A DNA stretch of 64,000 nucleotides, from NCBI GenBank assembly GCA_963693365.1, contig CAVNZM010000009.1:7130001-7194000 (forward strand), read 5' to 3'. Source of the DNA: Amoebidium appalachense (Eukaryota > Ichthyosporea). A model generated the notes under the pieces. It did no database searches and was not told where the DNA came from. It saw only the letters and a list, made by a program, of their open reading frames with translations. The position numbers were made by a program, and so were the translations under genes. Of the stretch, positions 54,979 through 64,000 are shown one piece after another (the first letter of the stretch is position 1; each line of letters begins with the position of its first letter).

Positions 54979-57900
54979 AGCCCCTGCCGGCAGCCCACAA
55001 CGGCAGCCACAGCAGGGGCCACCCAGCCTGCAGGCCCTGCATGGGCCACCTAGCCAGCAGCAACCGATCACACCTACACTGCAGCAGCTGCCTGCAGCAG
55101 CAGATTGCAGCCCCGGCCGGCCGGCCCAGCACAGGCCACCCAGCCGACAGCACCAACAGGAGCCACCAAGCCAGCAGCAGCAGCCGCAGGCTGCAGCCCC
55201 AGCAGGCAGCCCACACCGGCAGCCACAGCAGGGGCCACCCAGCCTGCAGGCCCTGCCAGGGCCATGCAGCCAGCAACAACCGACCGCACCCACACTGCAG
55301 CAGCCGCCTGCAGCAGCAGCGTGCAGCCCCGGCCGGCAGGCCCAGCACGGGCCACCCAACCAACAGGAGCCACCCAGCCAGCAGCAGCAGCCTCAGGCTG
55401 AAGCCCCAGCAGGCAGCCCACACCGGCAGCCACAGCAGGGGCCACCCAGCCTGCAGGCCCTGCCAGGGTCACCCAGCCAGCAGCAACCGACCACACCCAC
55501 AATGCAGCGGCGGCCTACAGTAGCAGAGTGCAGCTCCGGCCGGCCGGCCCAACACGAGCCACCCAGCCGACAGCACAAACAGGAGCCACCAAGCCAGCAG
55601 CAGCAGCCAAAGGCTGCAGCCCCAGCAGGCAGCCCACACCGGCAGTCACAGCAGGGGCCACCCACCCTGCAGGCCCCGCCTGGGCCACCCAGCCAGCAAC
55701 AACCGACCACACCCACACTGCACCAGCTGCCTGCGGCAGCAGATTGCAGCCCCGGCCGGACGGCCCAGCACGGGCCACCCAGCCGACAGCACGAACAGGA
55801 GCCACCAAGCCAGCAGCAGCAGCCGCAGGCTGCAGACCCTGCCGGCAGCCCACACCGGCAGCCACAGCAGGGGCCACCCGGCCTGCAGGCCCTGCCAGAG
55901 CCACCCAACCAGCAGCAACCGACCCCACCCACACTGCAGCAGCTGCCTGCAGCAGCAGTTTGCAGCCCCGGCCGGCCGGCCCAGCACGGCCCACCCAGCC
56001 GACAGTACCAACAGGAGCCACCACGCCAGCAGCAGGAGCCTCAGGTTGCAGCCCTAGCAGGCAGCCCACACCGGCAGCCACCGCAGGGACCACCCAGCCT
56101 GCAGGGCCTGCATGGGCCACCCGGCCAGCAGCAACAAACCACACCCACCCGGCAGCAACTGCCTGCAGCAGCAGATTGCAGCCCCACCCAGCAGCACCAA
56201 CCCACACCCACTTTGCTGCATCGGCCTGCCGCTGCCCCAGCAGACAGCCCCGGCCGGCAGGACCAGCATGGGCCACCCAGTCGCCAGCACCAACAGGAGC
56301 CACCAAGCCAGCAACAGCAGCCTCAGGCTGCAGCCCCCGCCAGCAGACCACAACAGGGGCCACCCAGCCTGAAGGCCCTGCATGGGCCACCCAGCCAGCA
56401 GCAACCGATCACATCTACACTGCAGCAGCTGCCTGCAGCAGCAGATTGCAGCCCCGGCCGGCCGGCCCAGCACGGGCCACCCAGCCGACAGTACAAACAG
56501 GAGCCACCAAGCCAGCAGCAGCCGCCGCAGGCTGTAGCCCCAGCAGGCAGCCCTCACCGGCAGCCACAGCAGGGGCCACCCAGCCTGCAGGCCCTGCCAG
56601 GGCCACCCAGCCAGCAACAACCGACCACACCTACACTGCAGCAGCTGCCTGCAGCGGCGGCGTGCAGCCCCGGCCGGCAGGCCCAGCACGGGCCACCCAG
56701 CCGACAGCACCAACAGGAGCCACCCCGCCAGCAACAGCAGCCTCAGGCTGCAGACCCAGCAGGCAGCCCACACCTGCAGCCACAGCAGGGGCCACCCAGC
56801 CTGCAGGCCCTGCCAGAACAACCCAGCCAGCAGCAACCGACCACACCCACACGGCAGCAGCAGCAGGTAGCAGACTGCAACCCCAGCCGGCAGGCCCAAG
56901 ACGGGCCATCCAGCCGACAGCACCCACAGGAGCCGCCAAACCAGCAGCAGCAGCCTCAGGCGGCAGCCCCAGCAGGCAGCCCACACCGGCAGCCTCAGCA
57001 GGGGCCACCCAGCCTGCAGGCCCTGCCAGGGCCACCCAGCCAGCAACAACCGACCACACCCACACTGCAGCAGCCGCCTGCAGCAGCAGCGTGCAGCCCC
57101 GGCCGGCAGGCCCAGCACGGGCCACCCAACCAACAGGAGCCACCCAGCCAGCAGCAGCAGCCTCAGGCTGTAGCCCCAGCAGGCAGCCCACACCGGCAGC
57201 CACAGCAGGGGCCACCCAGCCTGCAGGCCCTGCCAGGGTCACCCAGCCAGCAGCAACCGACCACACCCACAATGCAGCGGCGGCCTACAGTAGCAGATTG
57301 CAGCCCGGGCCGGCCGGCCCAGCACGGGCCACCCAGCCGACAGTACCAACAGGAGCCACCAAGCCAGCAGCAGCCGCCGCAGGCTGCAGCCCCAGCAGGC
57401 AGCCCTCACCGGCAGCCACAGCAGGGGCCACCCAGCCTGCAGGCCCTGCCAGGGCCACCCAGCCAGCAACAACCGACCACACCTACACTGCAGCAGCTGC
57501 CTGCAGCGGCGGCGTGCAGCCCCGGCCGGCCGGCCCAGCACGGGCCACCCAGCCGACAGCACCAACAGGAGCCACCCCGCCAGCAACAGCAGCCTCAGGC
57601 TGCAGACCCAGCAGGCAGCCCACACCTGCAGCCACAGCAGGGGCCACCCAGCCTGCAGGCCCTGCCAGAACAACCCAGCCAGCAGCAACCGACCACACCC
57701 ACACGGCAGCAGCAGCAGGTAGCAGACTGCAACCCCAGCCGGCAGGCCCAGGACGGGCCATCCAGCCGACAGCACCGACAGGAGCCACCAAACCAGCAGC
57801 AGCAGCCTCAGGCGGCAGCCCCAGCAGGCAGCCCACACCGGCAGCCTCAGCAGGGGCCACCCAGCCTGCAGGCCCTGCCAGGGCCACCCAGCCAGCAACA

Positions 57901-60900
57901 ACCGACCACACCCACACTGCAGCAGCCGCCTGCAGCAGCAGCGTGCAGCCCCGGCCGGCAGGCCCAGCACGGGCCACCCAACCAACAGGAGCCACCCAGC
58001 CAGCAGCAGCAGCCTCAGGCTGTAGCCCCAGCAGGCAGCCCACACTGGCAGCCACAGCAGGGGCCCCCCAGCCTGCAGGCCCTGCCAGGGTCACCCAGCC
58101 AGCAGCAACCGACCACACCCACAATGCAGCGGCGGCCTACAGTAGCAGAGTGCAGCTCCGGCCGGCCGGCCCAACACGAGCCACCCAGCCGACAGCACAA
58201 ACAGGAGCCACCAAGCCAGCAGCAGCAGCCAAAGGCTGCAGCCCCAGCAGGCAGCCCACACCGGCAGTCACAGCAGGGGCCACCCACCCTGCAGGCCCCG
58301 CCTGGGCCACCCAGCCAGCAACAACCGACCACACCCACACTGCACCAGCTGCCTGCGGCAGCAGATTGCAGCCCCGGCCGGACGGCCCAGCACGGGCCAC
58401 CCAGCCGACAGCACGAACAGGAGCCACCAAGCCAGCAGCAGCAGCCGCAGGCTGCAGACCCTGCCGGCAGCCCACACCGGCAGCCACAGCAGGGGCCACC
58501 CGGCCTGCAGGCCCTGCCAGAGCCACCCAACCAGCAGCAACCGACCCCACCCACACTGCAGCAGCTGCCTGCAGCAGCAGTTTGCAGCCCCGGCCGGCCG
58601 GCCCAGCACGGCCCACCCAGCCGACAGTACCAACAGGAGCCACCACGCCAGCAGCAGGAGCCTCAGGTTGCAGCCCTAGCAGGCAGCCCACACCGGCAGC
58701 CACCGCAGGGACCACCCAGCCTGCAGGGCCTGCATGGGCCACCCGGCCAGCAGCAACAAACCACACCCACCCGGCAGCAACTGCCTGCAGCAGCAGATTG
58801 CAGCCCCACCCAGCAGCACCAACCCACACCCACTTTGCTGCATCGGCCTGCCGCTGCCCCAGCAGACAGCCCCGGCCGGCAGGACCAGCATGGGCCACCC
58901 AGTCGCCAGCACCAACAGGAGCCACCAAGCCAGCAACAGCAGCCTCAGGCTGCAGCCCCCGCCAGCAGACCACAACAGGGGCCACCCAGCCTGAAGGCCC
59001 TGCATGGGCCACCCAGCCAGCAGCAACCGATCACATCTACACTGCAGCAGCTGCCTGCAGCAGCAGATTGCAGCCCCGGCCGGCCGGCCCAGCACGGGCC
59101 ACCCAGCCGACAGTACAAACAGGAGCCACCAAGCCAGCAGCAGCCGCCGCAGGCTGTAGCCCCAGCAGGCAGCCCTCACCGGCAGCCACAGCAGGGGCCA
59201 CCCAGCCTGCAGGCCCTGCCAGGGCCACCCAGCCAGCAACAACCGACCACACCTACACTGCAGCAGCTGCCTGCAGCGGCGGCGTGCAGCCCCGGCCGGC
59301 AGTGCAGCAGCAGCGTGCAGCCCCGGCCGGCAGGCCCAGCACGGGCCACCCAACCAACAGGAGCCACCCAGCCAGCAGCAGCAGCCTCAGGCTGTAGCCC
59401 CAGCAGGCAGCCCACACCGGCAGCCACAGCAGGGGCCACCCAGCCTGCAGGCCCTGCCAGGGTCACCCAGCCAGCAGCAACCGACCACACCCACAATGCA
59501 GCGGCGGCCTACAGTAGCAGAGTGCAGCTCCGGCCGGCCGGCCCAACACGAGCCACCCAGCCGACAGCACAAACAGGAGCCACCAAGCCAGCAGCAGCAG
59601 CCAAAGGCTGCAGCCCCAGCAGGCAGCCCACACCGGCAGTCACAGCAGGGGCCACCCACCCTGCAGGCCCCGCCTGGGCCACCCAGCCAGCAACAACCGA
59701 CCACACCCACACTGCACCAGCTGCCTGCGGCAGCAGATTGCAGCCCCGGCCGGACGGCCCAGCACGGGCCACCCAGCCGACAGCACGAACAGGAGCCACC
59801 AAGCCAGCAGCAGCAGCCGCAGGCTGCAGACCCTGCCGGCAGCCCACACCGGCAGCCACAGCAGGGGCCACCCGGCCTGCAGGCCCTGCCAGAGCCACCC
59901 AACCAGCAGCAACCGACCCCACCCACACTGCAGCAGCTGCCTGCAGCAGCAGTTTGCAGCCCCGGCCGGCCGGCCCAGCACGGCCCACCCAGCCGACAGT
60001 ACCAACAGGAGCCACCACGCCAGCAGCAGGAGCCTCAGGTTGCAGCCCTAGCAGGCATCCCACACCGGCAGCCACCGCAGGGACCACCCAGCCTGCAGGG
60101 CCTGCATGGGCCACCCGGCCAGCAGCAACAAACCACACCCACCCGGCAGCAACTGCCTGCAGCAGCAGATTGCAGCCCCACCCAGCAGCACCAACCCACA
60201 CCCACTTTGCTGCATCGGCCTGCCGCTGCCCCAGCAGACAGCCCCGGCCGGCAGGACCAGCATGGGCCACCCAGTCGCCAGCACCAACAGGAGCCACCAA
60301 GCCAGCAACAGCAGCCTCAGGCTGCAGCCCCCGCCAGCAGACCACAACAGGGGCCACCCAGCCTGAAGGCCCTGCATGGGCCACCCAGCCAGCAGCAACC
60401 GATCACATCTACACTGCAGCAGCTGCCTGCAGCAGCAGATTGCAGCCCCGGCCGGCCGGCCCAGCACGGGCCACCCAGCCGACAGTACAAACAGGAGCCA
60501 CCAAGCCAGCAGCAGCCGCCGCAGGCTGTAGCCCCAGCAGGCAGCCCTCACCGGCAGCCACAGCAGGGGCCACCCAGCCTGCAGGCCCTGCCAGGGCCAC
60601 CCAGCCAGCAACAACCGACCACACCTACACTGCAGCAGCTGCCTGCAGCGGCGGCGTGCAGCCCCGGCCGGCAGGCCCAGCACGGGCCACCCAGCCGACA
60701 GCACCAACAGGAGCCACCCCGCCAGCAACAGCAGCCTCAGGCTGCAGACCCAGCAGGCAGCCCACACCTGCAGCCACAGCAGGGGCCACCCAGCCTGCAG
60801 GCCCTGCCAGAACAACCCAGCCAGCAGCAACCGACCACACCCACACGGCAGCAGCAGCAGGTAGCAGACTGCAACCCCAGCCGGCAGGCCCAAGACGGGC

Positions 60901-63900
60901 CATCCAGCCGACAGCACCCACAGGAGCCGCCAAACCAGCAGCAGCAGCCTCAGGCGGCAGCCCCAGCAGGCAGCCCACACCGGCAGCCTCAGCAGGGGCC
61001 ACCCAGCCTGCAGGCCCTGCCAGGGCCACCCAGCCAGCAACAACCGACCACACCCACACTGCAGCAGCCGCCTGCAGCAGCAGCGTGCAGCCCCGGCCGG
61101 CAGGCCCAGCACGGGCCACCCAACCAACAGGAGCCACCCAGCCAGCAGCAGCAGCCTCAGGCTGTAGCCCCAGCAGGCAGCCCACACCGGCAGCCACAGC
61201 AGGGGCCACCCAGCCTGCAGGCCCTGCCAGGGTCACCCAGCCAGCAGCAACCGACCACACCCACAATGCAGCGGCGGCCTACAGTAGCAGATTGCAGCCC
61301 GGGCCGGCCGGCCCAGCACGGGCCACCCAGCCGACAGTACCAACAGGAGCCACCAAGCCAGCAGCAGCCGCCGCAGGCTGTAGCCCCAGCAGGCAGCCCT
61401 CACCGGCAGCCACAGCAGGGGCCACCCAGCCTGCAGGCCCTGCCAGGGCCACCCAGCCAGCAACAACCGACCACACCTACACTGCAGCAGCTGCCTGCAG
61501 CGGCGGCGTGCAGCCCCGGCCGGCCGGCCCAGCACGGGCCACCCAGCCGACAGCACCAACAGGAGCCACCCCGCCAGCAACAGCAGCCTCAGGCTGCAGA
61601 CCCAGCAGGCAGCCCACACCTGCAGCCACAGCAGGGGCCACCCAGCCTGCAGGCCCTGCCAGAACAACCCAGCCAGCAGCAACCGACCACACCCACACGG
61701 CAGCAGCAGCAGGTAGCAGACTGCAACCCCAGCCGGCAGGCCCAGGACGGGCCATCCAGCCGACAGCACCGACAGGAGCCGCCAAACCAGCAGCAGCAGC
61801 CTCAGGCGGCAGCCCCAGCAGGCAGCCCACACCGGCAGCCTCAGCAGGGGCCACCCAGCCTGCAGGCCCTGCCAGGGCCACCCAGCCAGCAACAACCGAC
61901 CACACCCACACTGCAGCAGCCGCCTGCAGCAGCAGCGTGCAGCCCCGGCCGGCAGGCCCAGCACGGGCCACCCAACCAACAGGAGCCACCCAGCCAGCAG
62001 CAGCAGCCTCAGGCTGTAGCCCCAGCAGGCAGCCCACACTGGCAGCCACAGCAGGGGCCCCCCAGCCTGCAGGCCCTGCCAGGGTCACCCAGCCAGCAGC
62101 AACCGACCACACCCACAATGCAGCGGCGGCCTACAGTAGCAGATTGCAGCCCCGGCCGGCCGGCCCAGCACGGGCCACCCAGCCGACAGTACCAACAGGA
62201 GCCACCAAGCCAGCAGCAGCCGCCGCAGGCTGTAGCCCCAGCAGGCAGCCCTCACCGGCAGCCACAGCAGGGGCCACCCAGCCTGCAGGCCCTGCCAGGG
62301 CCACCCAGCCAGCAACAACCGACCACACCTACACTGCAGCAGCTGCCTGCAGCGGCGGCGTGCAGCCCCGGCCGGCCGGCCCAGCACGGGCCACCCAGCC
62401 GACAGCACCAACAGGAGCCACCCCACCAGCAACAGCAGCCTCAGGCTGCAGACCCAGCAGGCAGCCCACACCTGCAGCCACAGCAGGGGCCACCCAGCCT
62501 GCAGGCCCTGCCAGAACAACCCAGCCAGCAGCAACCGACCACACCCACACGGCAGCAGCAGCAGGTAGCAGACTGCAACCCCAGCCGGCAGGCCCAGGAC
62601 GGGCCATCCAGCCGACAGCACCGACAGGAGCCGCCAAACCAGCAGCAGCAGCCTCAGGCGGCAGCCCCAGCAGGCAGCCCACACCGGCAGCCTCAGCAGG
62701 GGCCACCCAGCCTGCAGGCCCTGCCAGGGCCACCTGGCCGGCAACAACCGACCACACCCACACTGCAGCAGCTGCCTGCAGAAGCGGAGGGTAACCCCGG
62801 CCGGCAGGCCCAGCACGGGTCACCCAGCCGACAGCACCAGCAGGAGGCACCCAGCTGGCAGCAGCAGATTCAGGCTGTAGTCCCAACAAGCAGCCCACAA
62901 CGGCAGCCACAGCAGGGGCCACCCAGCCTGCAGGCCCTGCCAGGGCCACCCAACCAGCAACAACCGACCACACCCACACCGCAGCAGCCGCCTGCAGCAG
63001 CGACGGGCAGCTCCGGCCGGCAGGCCCAGCACGGGCCACCCAGCCGACAGCACCAACAGGAGCCACCCAGTCAGCAGCAGCAGCCTCAGGCTGCAGCCTC
63101 AGCGGGCAGCCCACACCGGCAGCCACAGCAGGGGCCACCCAGCCTGCAGGCCCTGCCAGGGTCACCCAGCCAGCAGCAAACGACCACACCCACACTGCAG
63201 TGGCTGCCTGCAGCAGCAGATTGCAGCCCCGGCCGGCCGGCCCAGCGCGGGCCACCCAGCCGACGGCACAAACAGGAGCCACCAAGCGAGCAGCAGCAGC
63301 CACAGGCTGCAGCCCCAGCAGGCAGCCCACACCGGCAGTCACAGCAGGGGCCACCCAGCCTGCAGGCCCCGCCAAGGCCACCCAGCCAGCAGCAACCGAC
63401 CACACCCCCACTGCACCAGCTGCCGCATGATCGCAGCCCCGGCCGGCCGGCCCAGCGCGGGCCACCCAGCCGACGGCACAAACAGGAGCCACCAAGCGAG
63501 CAGCAGCAGCCTCAGGCTGCAGACCCAGCAGGCAGCCCACACCTGCAGCCACAGCAGGGGCCACCCAGCCTGCAGGCCCTGCCAGAACAACCCAGCCAGC
63601 AGCAACCGACCACACCCACACGGCAGCAGCAGCAGGTAGCAGACTGCAACCCCAGCCGGCAGGCCCAGGACGGGCCATCCAGCCGACAGCACGAACAGGA
63701 GCCTCCAAGCCAGCAGCAGCAGCCTCAGGCTGCAGCCCCAGCAGGCAGCCCACACCGGCAGCCACAGCAGGGGCCACCCAGCCAGCAGCAACCGACCCCA
63801 CCCACACTGCAGCAGCTGCCTGCAGCAGCAGTGTGCAACCCCGGCCGGCCGGCCCAGCACGGCCCCCCCAGCCGACAGTACCAACAGGAGCCACCAAGCC

Positions 63901-64000
63901 AGCAGCAGCAGCCTCAGGCTGCAGCCCTAGCAGGCAGCCCACACCGGCAGCCACAGCAGGGGCCGCCCAGCCTGCAGGCCCTGCATGGGCTACCCGGCCA
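54834..64000 (+). repeat. Giant CAG/CCAGC-rich minisatellite, roughly 216-bp unit, higher-order repeats
   Basis: About 42 units of about 216 bp (range roughly 205-220) in tandem to the window end. A unit contains GGGCCACCCAGCCAGCAGCA, CCGACCACACCCACACTGCA, GCAGCCCCGGCCGGCAGGCC, CAACAGGAGCCACC, CAGCAGCAGCCTCAGGCTGC and GGCAGCCACAGCAGGGGCCA. Blocks recur at higher order: 55393-58124 reappears at 59387-62118 (shift 3994); 55393-56630 also at 58015-59252 (shift 2622); about 852-bp repetition near 61233-62900. No unit frame contains regular stops on either strand, which creates many long spurious open frames, including one of 2740 codons (54572-62794). Confidence 0.93.

Larger units (their letters stand above)
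50846..64000 (+). mobile_element. LINE-like non-LTR retroelement with giant internal minisatellite, 3' end outside window
   Basis: Order on the plus strand: ORF1 with zinc knuckles and coiled coil (50846-52965), ORF2 beginning with an APE-type endonuclease (53155 to about 54250), a post-endonuclease linker, then a roughly 216-bp-unit tandem array to the window end. No reverse transcriptase motif is seen before 64000. The ORF1-EN arrangement is standard for L1/Tad/I-like LINEs; the array is not. Confidence 0.75.

Noticed and set aside
54572-62794. 2740-codon open frame as a real giant Gln/Pro-rich protein
   Set aside because: The unit is open in every frame and the frame changes meaning at about 59300 without a stop, so length is no evidence of coding.
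54834-64000. CRISPR array
   Set aside because: Contiguous roughly 216-bp units with no unique spacers, in a eukaryotic LINE context.

Overview
The window is a stretch of a large, repeat-rich, intron-rich eukaryotic nuclear genome. Evidence: spliced genes with canonical GT-AG boundaries, secreted and BTB/T1-domain protein families, Ty1/copia and LINE-type retroelements, an assembly gap of 500 N, and an extreme load of microsatellites (CA/TG, GA/CT) and poly(G)/poly(C) tracts. I cannot name the species. Most long open frames in the repeats are artefacts of repeat translation and are not annotated. LAYOUT: 1-1841, minus strand, 5' part of a secreted sphingomyelinase-C-like (EEP fold) gene. 3052-11317, minus strand, a complete ten-exon retinol-dehydrogenase-type short-chain dehydrogenase (SDR) that I rebuilt exon by exon; its introns are almost wholly simple repeat. 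13.8-14.7 kb, a 440-bp (GA)n tract and G-rich DNA. 15.7-17.2 kb and 25.06-26.54 kb, two paralogous minus-strand BTB/T1 (KCTD-like) genes with a C-terminal propeller-like region, both frame-broken at or near homopolymers. 19.3-19.5 kb, a small secreted peptide gene. 20.3-20.65 kb, a poly-A-bearing composite repeat between 14-bp direct repeats. 20.9-24.6 kb, CA/C/G tracts including an array of CCCC-TTCG-GGG hairpins. 28.7-28.9 and 36.6-36.8 kb, first exons of two paralogous coiled-coil genes, the second with an in-frame stop. 
MOBILE DNA: 29046-35790 is a full-length copia element (minus strand) with 934/935-bp LTRs, a 5-bp target duplication ACTGT, gag, and pol with protease, integrase, RT and RNase H, but with Gly where the first RT catalytic Asp should be. 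37350-38490 is a compact LTR element without protein (TRIM-like), with apparently identical 419-bp LTRs, a near-perfect half-initiator-tRNA-Met primer site, a polypurine tract, and a CCCCC duplication in a poly-C tract. 38736-40452 is the 3' end of a second copia family. 41975-43838 holds LTRs of the first family on the plus strand across the gap. From 50.85 kb a plus-strand LINE-like element has a zinc-knuckle ORF1 and an APE-type endonuclease. Where reverse transcriptase should follow there is instead a giant, roughly 216-bp-unit, CAG-rich minisatellite running off the window end (about 54.83-64.0 kb), with higher-order duplications of about 852, 2622 and 3994 bp. 
INTEGRATION: the host genes do not form a pathway. 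The themes are (i) simple repeats that fill introns and sit directly on splice sites, (ii) several layers of LTR elements, one inserted just upstream of a coiled-coil gene, and (iii) otherwise intact genes broken by single-base differences, mostly in homopolymer runs, which points to residual long-read consensus errors at least as much as to true pseudogenes.
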